64,000 nt of DNA. It comes from Pseudoalteromonas nigrifaciens. Its GTDB lineage: Bacteria; Pseudomonadota; Gammaproteobacteria; Enterobacterales; Alteromonadaceae. Shown here one piece after another: positions 56,101 to 62,820 of this stretch. The stretch lies in assembly GCF_002221505.1 (NCBI RefSeq), contig NZ_CP011036.1, positions 372,001-436,000 on the forward strand, in the 5' to 3' direction. Position 1 is the first letter of the stretch, and each line of letters opens with the position of its first letter. A program made the position numbers and the translations under genes. The notes beneath the pieces were generated by a model. The model saw only the letters and a program-made list of their open reading frames with translations, was not told the origin of the DNA and ran no database searches.

Positions 56101-58888
56101 CAACGATCCATGTTTCTGAATGTAATTTAACTAAATTAGGGCGCGGAAAATTTGCCTCAATAAATGCCTTCATTCTCCACTCGCTCATGCCATCATTAAG
56201 TGCCTCCTCATCGACAAAAACACTGTCACTTGAAATGAAATTTATAGGTGCAGGTGCACTGCTATTATCTTTAGACAAAGCAATAATAATGTCTCTAGGT
56301 GCTCCATTAAGTATGAAGCTATCAACTACATTGGGATGGACTTTCATTTGAGCATTCCAAGCTTCAGATATTAACGTTTTAATATCTGAAAAGGCCTGTT
56401 CTAGTAAAAGTATGTTTTGATTTATGCCGTATTTTTCACATAACATTTGGTAATAATACGCTGAAAATACAATTGGTTCAGCTAATTCATTTAATGGTCC
56501 AGAGTAAACTTTTTGCAATTCGGAAATAGTTATAAAACGATCAATTAAGCACATTGATGCCGTTTGCATATAAGTAAACATTTCACTGCGAATTAATTTA
56601 CTTGCTTCTTCATTCTCTGATGTTTTGTCAATTATGTTCATCCAATGGTGCTGAAAGTTAGCAATTGCTAACTTAGAACTATGGTGTCCTGCACGAACTC
56701 TTAGAAGGAATTGCTGTATTTGGAGATCATAAATATATAGGAAATTTTTATAGGATAAGCCATTACTTTTAAAGACCGCTTCAAGATTTTCTGTTAAATG
56801 ACTCTCTACGATATTTAATAACTCTAGAGCTTCTTCATTATTATTTGAATCAATAAGTTTTAAAGCTATAGAGAGCGCTTCATCAAATGAAACAATTAAA
56901 TGACCATACCGACTTATATGCTTTATAACCTCTTGCTTTTTATCAATTGAAATTAAAGCATTTGCTGTTAAATCAGCAGATTGAGAAAGTAATGTATTAT
57001 AGCGAAATTGGATTCTTTGAGATAATAAAAGAATACGAACTGTTTCAACCAAATTTCCCTGCTCAGTTGCTACTTTTAAAACACTATGAAGATCATCAAT
57101 TAGAGTATCTGGTTCTACATCGTTATAAACACAATCATCAACCCAGTTTTGATTACATAGTTCCATTACATGCGTTTTTTCTGCTCCTTTAGCTTTTAGG
57201 TTATGATAAATTAAGTTTAGTAAACAATATCTCCTCAGTTTCATTTCTTCGCAATGTTTAGCTAATCGTAATTGAATATCACGCTCTCGTAACTGTGTTT
57301 TTTCAATAATGAAATCAGAGAAAGAAGAGTGGTATATTGTCGTCTCACTATTATCTAAAAGTAAGTGTTGCATTCTTCCAAGAGTGCTGATTAGTATTGC
57401 TTGCTCGTGTGAATTCAAAATATCAGTGAAGTGGCTGATAGGAATTCCCCAGCGTAAACGCACGGCTATAGCTAATAAATTTACAGCGTCATTATCTTCC
57501 CTAAGTTGCATCCAGATGATGTCGTAGTATTTTCTGATACTTCCTTCGATTAAGGGCAAGCTTTTAATTTCATCGGCACTTGTCCCAGAGTTAGCAAGAT
57601 CGATTAAATAATGCAGATATAATGGGTGACCTTGAGCTCGTTCACAGATTAAGTTTACTGTTTTTGAATTAGAATGCTTTTCTCTAAGAGACTGATAGCA
57701 GAAAGCTTGAACAGGCTCATGATTAAGAGGAGGGAGTGATATACATGACTCATTGCTTAGCCGGTTACCTAGACGTGTGGCAAATTGGTCATAATTAGGA
57801 GCAGAAAAAACGATAACTAACCCTGGTGGTAACCTTGCAGGCATTAATCCAATCAATTTGTTAAGAGTTTCAGCATCCTGTCTTTCAACTTCATCAAGCC
57901 CGTCTATAAATAATATTCCAACTTTGTTCTTAAGTGTATAAAACTCGGCCAACTGTATAAATAGTTCACCTGTTTTATCTATTATTTTTTGATAATCGAG
58001 TATTTCTTTTCGCCCAGGGTTACTGGTTATTAACATTGATACTTGTATATTTAACCAATTAAAAAACTCTTGAGGCTGAGCTAGTTGAATAGCATTCTTT
58101 GAACTTTTTTTTGTGGTAAAGCTATATGCACCAAATTTTTCTAAGGTTGAATTTGAAGGCGAGTAAGTTTCGCAGAATACTGACTTTCCAAGTCCATGAG
58201 CTCCTTTAATAAATATATATTTATTTATTTGTGAACAAACGAAGCTATCGAATTCTTCTATAAATATTTCTCTTGAGATAAGATGAGAGCTCTTCTTATG
58301 GGTTTCTTCGGGCTTAATATGGATTCCATATTCATTCAAAAAATCATAAACTGCCGAAATAGAAATAGCGCCCATAGTTTTTTCGATTGAAACTCTAATG
58401 ACACCGACACATGCTCCCTCACAAATAATTGCCGCGCCAGAAAAGCCTTGATAGTTATCTAAAGATAGTGCTGCATCTATACTGATCTCTATATCAGAAC
58501 CTAACTTGAAATTATCGAAAACCTGTTCTAGATTGCCTTCTAATCGATGGCCCATCGTTAGTTTATTAGCAGGAAATCCATATGAAAAGAAGCGGCTTCC
58601 GCTCACTGGTGATGTGCTACGTAAACTTATCGGCCGTATACCGCAATCTTTATCTAATTCAAGTAATGCAATGTCTAAATCTAAGCTATAAGCAATAACT
58701 CGCGCTTCCAACGCTAAAGGCTTATCATTAAAATCAAAGACTACTTCTATTGTGAATTTATTGTCTATTGTACTATTAACGCAATGTGCTGCAGTCATCA
58801 CGACTTTATTTGTGATGAGTGTGCCGGTTCCTTGCTCTCCTCCACAATTAACCTTACATGTTGCGTACTTAGCTTCAGCATCTAACAT
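53120..58888 (-). CDS. trypsin-like protease-STAND NTPase (AVAST type 1-like)
   Basis: Giant 1922-residue defence protein. Residues 1-190 form a trypsin/HtrA-type serine protease with triad H35 (TAAHC), D72 (LDIALLEL) and S150 (GFSGAAI), all present. A STAND NTPase follows: Walker A GAHGLGKS (229-236) and Walker B ILFIDGLDEVE (about 330). Beyond residue 550 it is almost wholly helical, consistent with a repeat-type sensor array. In characterised AVAST proteins the sensor binds a conserved phage protein and releases the effector; here proteolysis would be the effector. Start overlaps the MBL gene by seven bases, implying coupled translation. No frameshifts seen. Confidence 0.87.
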   Translation of the reverse strand: MLDAEAKYATCKVNCGGEQGTGTLITNKVVMTAAHCVNSTIDNKFTIEVVFDFNDKPLALEARVIAYSLDLDIALLELDKDCGIRPISLRSTSPVSGSRFFSYGFPANKLTMGHRLEGNLEQVFDNFKLGSDIEISIDAALSLDNYQGFSGAAIICEGACVGVIRVSIEKTMGAISISAVYDFLNEYGIHIKPEETHKKSSHLISREIFIEEFDSFVCSQINKYIFIKGAHGLGKSVFCETYSPSNSTLEKFGAYSFTTKKSSKNAIQLAQPQEFFNWLNIQVSMLITSNPGRKEILDYQKIIDKTGELFIQLAEFYTLKNKVGILFIDGLDEVERQDAETLNKLIGLMPARLPPGLVIVFSAPNYDQFATRLGNRLSNESCISLPPLNHEPVQAFCYQSLREKHSNSKTVNLICERAQGHPLYLHYLIDLANSGTSADEIKSLPLIEGSIRKYYDIIWMQLREDNDAVNLLAIAVRLRWGIPISHFTDILNSHEQAILISTLGRMQHLLLDNSETTIYHSSFSDFIIEKTQLRERDIQLRLAKHCEEMKLRRYCLLNLIYHNLKAKGAEKTHVMELCNQNWVDDCVYNDVEPDTLIDDLHSVLKVATEQGNLVETVRILLLSQRIQFRYNTLLSQSADLTANALISIDKKQEVIKHISRYGHLIVSFDEALSIALKLIDSNNNEEALELLNIVESHLTENLEAVFKSNGLSYKNFLYIYDLQIQQFLLRVRAGHHSSKLAIANFQHHWMNIIDKTSENEEASKLIRSEMFTYMQTASMCLIDRFITISELQKVYSGPLNELAEPIVFSAYYYQMLCEKYGINQNILLLEQAFSDIKTLISEAWNAQMKVHPNVVDSFILNGAPRDIIIALSKDNSSAPAPINFISSDSVFVDEEALNDGMSEWRMKAFIEANFPRPNLVKLHSETWIVGIKSTLQLIAWCDGSARRFKSTGNIASLESVWNILHVDILNQLKFRLSERAEWIDSYGLPEDILPYIYESIIKLVSDIFPEKAYEILSFIEGQFKHQCGIYSEGFRRILSEVLDIFTRSGLNLEAEDKAFDLVELWLKFVIPNLKNRHELVPDLLKIIPLFTKLGATEKAAETYRLVLAYSMGPNWYKEDQLGLSITALKSQNSELTLPSGSVNQIAGLLDAAGGEMTFQRYVRYAKRDFLSALCSRSDYLNAVNYFIKQTYGTIYQMYQDVTHDDIDRVSKLRGTRFPGTALDEQDSVLVIIESLAPNADWQLCWALLESYQFGDSRYITRFAEVYGLLIDKVSEDDKSMSLIIDRLEIICESEFSNKSNCSEFIASIAPFIPEQYKNIFEDKFCELLAVSSTGKFKVQTAEEKKDKVDNIGNQQAEETSDLLYMPGTFGRKDSIDEAATAFSNAERFLRRQNYSEGQKEIISGLNSIQTAGWPIWAGQMSESVVAQSLLLETTNSVTNLIKLYSPLILNERYADNWRIADCLIKWLTSHSSDNEQLELIRVTCEHTKLMVGNINEETAIFSSHDNMKESSNCLVTLLLHAIEHPSWQRREKASDMLIWLSQSFSKFVHLFGAKAFTMDSGAHPDLICGALEQLSSSSPKLWETLSKELDFCFIEKNCKHLGRYSVLVKLARDAASKELESAEEALNTLMTRFDCVGADKDKKNYIELPSWAECISDKWEKLNSLGFLSTGVVTEAESILKVICSSFSANISLELEQLLAEGYYGNVKNPVRWQDKVCFVLQVALQNFRDESDYKKIESIFRKYNPSRLDNLRVKKFKSPALHWLESKKISPMQEDIIFLDYCERVFFQGKLRLVRLTAYLSDKPNEISLPSGRFLSVDKPMLDNTSLLDTCANVSPLPAYFGSFTPAIPTTDFMRNTNSSSSSIKRAWWRSGRLKDTYKGAPSHEGCFLSIKASSLQLPQGFKLIWIFELDHKPVSIISFG

Positions 58889-60072
58889 GATTTTTCCTTT
58901 ATAATCTCTATCCAGCCAGTAAAGTTTTCTTCAATAATGAAATTGGAGTATGTCGCTTGGAAATTTCTTATTTCTTTAGAAGCATCAGTAGAGTAATTGA
59001 AATATAAAGTTCTCGTAAAATCAGCTGCTCTATTAACAATTGCACGGAGAAGCTCTATATCAGGGTGGTTATGTTTCCCACCCCCATTAGTCGAAATAAA
59101 GTATTTAGGAGCGTCTATAATTGAAAGTAAATCAGGGCTCGTATTATAATTACTACCGTGATGCGATATCTTAATGGCATCAAATAGCATTGACTCTCCA
59201 TCAGCTTGCATTTTAATCAGTTCATTCAAAATATCTTCTGCAAGAGCATCTGCCAACATCAGAATGCGTACACCATCGAGTTTTACGATAGTTGCAATGG
59301 AGCTCGCATTTGTAGGTGACCTATCTGGACGGTATACATCCTTAAGTTCATTTTTACAGCCAGCTGCAACTAATGTTTGTCCAGTAATATTAGAATCTTG
59401 GTGATGCTCAAAATTGAATTCAAATGCATCATCAATAATTTCATTAGAACCAATATCGTCTAAATGCCCAAACCGCCTTAATTCTTTTTTCCAATATAGT
59501 AAAAGTTCTTGTAATTTAGCTCTTGTGGGGTTTATAACTTTTATTGAGTCGTTATAGGTTTCGCTAAATGAAAATTCTTCAACGCATATGCTATCGAATC
59601 CATTACTTTCATTCCACCGATACCCACCCTCACGGATTAGAGCTGCGAGTGTACACCCTTGTTTTGCACTGATTTCTTCAATATTGGAAGATTTAAAAAT
59701 TGATTCTTTGGGATGGCCGCGTTTTATTATAGCTTTAAGAATATCGATGCCCTCAGGCGGTACATCAATCTTTTTAGGTGAACTCAAGCTTCGAAGGCTA
59801 TTGTGCCAAATTTTATTAATAGGGATAATTTTTTTCAGATTTTGAATACCGTTCAATGTGAGAAAGCGAATTATTCCTCCAATATGATCAGCATCAATGT
59901 GGGTTACAATGACTAAATCCAGAACTTTTCCTTTACTTGCTAAATCTTCAAGGTCTGGTTTTATGTATTTATCAAAGGTTTTTGCATAACCACCATCAAT
60001 TAATATGTTGATATTGGTAGAACAGAGCAAAAACGCATCCCCATTCTCGGCGGGGAACATTTTAACTTTCAA
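58882..60072 (-). CDS. metallo-beta-lactamase-fold hydrolase, first gene of AVAST type 1-like operon
   Basis: MBL-fold protein related to the ComEC/Rec2-type hydrolase domain. Metal-site residues lie in VTHIDADHIGG (H58, D60, D62, H63), with a later ISHHGSNYN motif and ADALAED between, which is the full metal-binding pattern. 396 residues, no signal or membrane segment, so cytoplasmic. It precedes the protease-STAND gene with a seven-base overlap. MBL proteins accompany protease-STAND proteins in type 1 AVAST. Its substrate is unknown; nucleic-acid hydrolysis is plausible but not shown by the sequence. Confidence 0.87.
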   Translation of the reverse strand: MKVKMFPAENGDAFLLCSTNINILIDGGYAKTFDKYIKPDLEDLASKGKVLDLVIVTHIDADHIGGIIRFLTLNGIQNLKKIIPINKIWHNSLRSLSSPKKIDVPPEGIDILKAIIKRGHPKESIFKSSNIEEISAKQGCTLAALIREGGYRWNESNGFDSICVEEFSFSETYNDSIKVINPTRAKLQELLLYWKKELRRFGHLDDIGSNEIIDDAFEFNFEHHQDSNITGQTLVAAGCKNELKDVYRPDRSPTNASSIATIVKLDGVRILMLADALAEDILNELIKMQADGESMLFDAIKISHHGSNYNTSPDLLSIIDAPKYFISTNGGGKHNHPDIELLRAIVNRAADFTRTLYFNYSTDASKEIRNFQATYSNFIIEENFTGWIEIIKEKSC

Positions 60073-60228
60073 GTTTAATTCCTTTTATAAATTTTATTTT
60101 TTTACTGGTAGCAACATACTCACAGATAAATAGTCATGAAAGTCAATATGTTGTAGATGGCTTCTACACTTATAATATAGAGTTTAAAGTATGCATTAGT
60201 ATTAAGTCGTGTATTCCCTAAATTCTCG

Positions 60229-60537
60229 TTATTTTGCAGTTGCTTTAAGTTGTTTGATTAGCTCGAACTTCTTCTCTATATCTAATTTTGAGATCTCAAT
60301 TACAAGCTCTGCTGTTGTATTATCTTCACAGAAAAAATAATTCAATGGAACATTTAGTTCATCAGCAATCTTTTTTAGGGTTGCTAAGTCTGGGATGTGA
60401 CGGCCTTTCTCATAGTGGTTCATGCGACCACTCGCTGAGTTTTCATCCATACCGATAAGTATCCCCAGCTGCTTTTGAGTAATACCTGACTTAGCGCGGG
60501 CCTGTTTGAGTCTAATTGGGATTGGATTTTGGAACAC
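60229..60537 (-). CDS. XRE-family repressor, probable CAST regulator
   Basis: A 102-residue transcription regulator with a Cro/C1-type HTH (residues about 7-62: IRLKQARAKSGITQKQLG, NHYEKGRHIPDLATLKKIADEL) and a short C-terminal dimerisation tail. GTG start at 60537. Two palindromes lie 29 and 63 bases upstream, and the same palindrome lies before the divergent helicase cassette and before tniQ, so it most likely autoregulates and represses those units. XRE regulators near tniQ are known in I-F3 transposons, where they control cas and guide expression. Confidence 0.88.
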   Translation of the reverse strand: MFQNPIPIRLKQARAKSGITQKQLGILIGMDENSASGRMNHYEKGRHIPDLATLKKIADELNVPLNYFFCEDNTTAELVIEISKLDIEKKFELIKQLKATAK

Positions 60538-60565
60538 AGAAGTATCATTTTTCAGTCTCTAATGG

Positions 60566-60614
60566 CTTAGATTGTCTAAGTTTTACAATGGATTGTACAC
60601 TTAGGAATCCTAAG
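60566..60614. promoter_or_regulatory. operator pair 1 (xre-proximal): two CTTAG-N5-CTAAG palindromes
   Basis: Sites at 60566-60580 (spacer ATTGT) and 60600-60614 (spacer GAATC), 34 bases apart from start to start. They lie directly upstream of the xre GTG and so probably mediate autorepression. Confidence 0.85.
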
Positions 60615-60658
60615 TGTAATTTGTGGGTATGTTCTTAAAATCACTCTCAAGTATAAAA

Positions 60659-60707
60659 CTTAGTATTTCTAAGTTTTGCATTGTTCTATATACTTAGCAA
60701 CCCTAAG
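60659..60707. promoter_or_regulatory. operator pair 2 (cassette-proximal): two CTTAG-N5-CTAAG palindromes
   Basis: Sites at 60659-60673 (spacer TATTT) and 60693-60707 (spacer CAACC), again exactly 34 bases apart. The second ends 26 bases before the ATG of the HTH/coiled-coil gene, a position that would block its promoter. Confidence 0.85.
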
Positions 60708-60733
60708 TTTTCTTAATTGATGTAGTATAAGAA

Positions 60734-61282
60734 ATGCCCCAAGTTATTAAATTAAACCAACACATTTATTCCCTTTTGATCGAAAAAGAGTGCAATGGTT
60801 TTACAATTGTCGAGCTCAGAGATGAGTTATTAACCGTAACTGATACATATCAAGATATAGATGAGGCACGTAAATTCATTTATAGGCAAACGACAGCTCT
60901 TGAGCGGAAGGAACTCTTAAATTCAAAAGGAAGTGGTCGCCATAAAAAGTATTTTAAAACTGGGCTGTTCAATAACGCCACGTTTGTGGCGAAACAGGCC
61001 GTAATTGAGCAAGAGAAACTAAGTACCAGTAATATCGATAATCAAGCATCACCGCTTATTGAGACTTTATTGAATGAAAAGAAACAGTTTGAGGCTGAGC
61101 TTGCTATTTTGTTAGGGGAAGTTGATGAGTATAAAGCCCTACAAAAGCGATTCCCTGAGCACCTTAGCTTGTTCTACTCTGCATTAGATGATGCTAAAAA
61201 TAATTCAGCTAAGTTATTAGGAAAAGTTAACGCTTTAACCACTATATTGGCTTCTTTGAACAATGATGCTCCGCAATGCTGA
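60734..61282 (+). CDS. helix-turn-helix/coiled-coil protein, unrecognised, partner of the SF2 helicase
   Basis: I do not recognise this 182-residue protein. Residues 5-80 look like a winged helix-turn-helix (FTIVELRDELLTV, then FIYRQTTALERKELLNSKGSGRHKKYFKT). Residues 110-175 are a predicted coiled coil (NEKKQFEAELAILLGEVDEYKAL, split here by function rather than sequence). Its stop overlaps the helicase start by seven bases, so the two are made together and probably work together. The upstream region carries the operator pair shared with xre and tniQ. A DNA-binding adaptor for the helicase is a guess. Confidence 0.7.
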   Translation: MPQVIKLNQHIYSLLIEKECNGFTIVELRDELLTVTDTYQDIDEARKFIYRQTTALERKELLNSKGSGRHKKYFKTGLFNNATFVAKQAVIEQEKLSTSNIDNQASPLIETLLNEKKQFEAELAILLGEVDEYKALQKRFPEHLSLFYSALDDAKNNSAKLLGKVNALTTILASLNNDAPQC

Positions 61283-62655
61283 GAAGTTGGCAAAAAGAAT
61301 GTGTTGAGTTAGCAGTAAAGAAATATACTGCTAGTGATAAGCACTTTTTATGTCAGGCCACTCCTGGTGCTGGTAAAACAATAATGGCAGCTTTATTGGC
61401 CAAAACGTTATTTGATAAGGGAATGATAGACAGAGTGATCTGTTTTTCACCATCGGTTGAAGTGGCTAATAATATCAAAAGAACATTTGGAAAAATAATT
61501 GGGTGTTCGTTTGATGGCTCATTTACGGCTGTAGGTGCTTCAATGACTTATCAAAGTTTATGCTCTATTCCTGAAAGTACTTGGGATAGGCTTAGAAAGT
61601 ATCGTACATTTTTTATTTTTGATGAAATACATCACTGCTCATTCTCGCAAGATAAATCTAAAATCAATACGTGGGGTGAGAGAGTTGTTTTCCATTTACA
61701 GGATATTGCAACTTACACGCTTGCGCTGTCGGGCACTCCTTGGCGCTCAGACGCCCTTCCTATTGCTTTAGTGAGCTATTCTAACCCAGAAGGTGAGTTG
61801 ATATGCGATTATCAATACAGCTTGATTCAGGCTATTAGAGATAACGTGTGTAGAGAGCCAAAAATAGTCTTAGTTGATAGCAATAGTATTTCGGATGGTC
61901 ACGATACATATGGGTCTATAGCTGAATTTGTTAAACAAGCTCAATCAACGTACCAAGAGGTACTTAATAATGACTCCGCACTTAGATATTTATTGAAGTT
62001 AGCAGTATTAAAATTGTCGGAGATAAGAGATTCAAACCCGATTGCTGGCGGTCTAGTTGTCGCGTCTTCAGTTAAGCACGCTGAAATGATAAACAGTCTA
62101 TTAATTGAAGAATTTAATCAAACGTCAACTATAGTTACTTACTTGCATGATAATTCGACACGGAAGATTAACTCATTTAAGTCATCTACTGAACAGTGGA
62201 TTGTTAGTGTTGGTATGATCAGTGAAGGAACTGATATACCTAGGCTACAAGTTTGTTGTCATTTAAGTTCTATAAAAACGGAATTGTACTTTAGGCAAGT
62301 TCTAGGGCGCATTCTTAGGTCTGGCAAAGGTAAAATTGAATTCGCCTGGTTATTCACATTTGCAGAAACAAGATTAGTTGAGTTTGCTGAGCGCATTAAT
62401 ATTGATATACCAGGTAGTTGCTCTTATGTTGATATGGAATGTGACTCAATTTCAGTGGGAGAAGACATATTTAGACGTTTTAAACCACCGCTAAGAGACA
62501 CATGTAGTAAGTTAAAAGTGAACATTGATAAACTCATTTTAGGCGATTTATCTTCTGGTCTCAATACAGCTTATGATGAGCGGCTTTTAGGTTGTTCATT
62601 GAGTAATATACAAATTAAATCACTTAGAACAAGAGTTATAGAGGCATTCTTGTAG
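61276..62655 (+). CDS. SF2 DEAD/DEAH-like helicase, co-regulated with the CAST
   Basis: Compact superfamily 2 helicase/translocase of 459 residues, similar in core to type III restriction and UvrB-like ATPases. Motif I ATPGAGKT (28-35), motif II DEIHH (116-120), motif III SGTPWRSD (152-159), a motif V-like VGMISEGTDIP (312-322) and motif VI QVLGRILRS (341-349). No nuclease or other effector domain is visible. It lies between xre and tniQ, downstream of the shared operators, unlike ordinary cargo. Possible roles are defence or remodelling of DNA during guide-directed transposition; the sequence does not decide. Confidence 0.85.
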   Translation: MLRSWQKECVELAVKKYTASDKHFLCQATPGAGKTIMAALLAKTLFDKGMIDRVICFSPSVEVANNIKRTFGKIIGCSFDGSFTAVGASMTYQSLCSIPESTWDRLRKYRTFFIFDEIHHCSFSQDKSKINTWGERVVFHLQDIATYTLALSGTPWRSDALPIALVSYSNPEGELICDYQYSLIQAIRDNVCREPKIVLVDSNSISDGHDTYGSIAEFVKQAQSTYQEVLNNDSALRYLLKLAVLKLSEIRDSNPIAGGLVVASSVKHAEMINSLLIEEFNQTSTIVTYLHDNSTRKINSFKSSTEQWIVSVGMISEGTDIPRLQVCCHLSSIKTELYFRQVLGRILRSGKGKIEFAWLFTFAETRLVEFAERINIDIPGSCSYVDMECDSISVGEDIFRRFKPPLRDTCSKLKVNIDKLILGDLSSGLNTAYDERLLGCSLSNIQIKSLRTRVIEAFL

Positions 62656-62791
62656 TTCAACATATTGAGCCTCACTCTTATAATATTCAAATATTGTTTT
62701 GAATTAGTATCCACTCTCTGAAGTGGGGGGGTTGGTTATGCTTAGTGATGATATCGACTTGTAATTTTTACTAGAAGACTTTACCTTGTAA

Positions 62792-62806
62792 CTTAGGACC
62801 TCTAAG
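62792..62806. promoter_or_regulatory. operator upstream of tniQ: CTTAG-N5-CTAAG
   Basis: A fifth copy of the palindrome (spacer GACCT) ends 14 bases before the tniQ ATG, with AAGG between as ribosome site. Its match to the xre-flanking sites predicts that the XRE protein represses the tniQ-cas operon. Confidence 0.85.
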
Positions 62807-62820
62807 TTTTAAGGTGTTGG

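Noticed and set aside
53120..58888. Stand-alone HtrA/DegP-type periplasmic protease
   Set aside because: No signal peptide or PDZ domain; the protease is fused to a STAND NTPase and a very long helical array in a defence operon.
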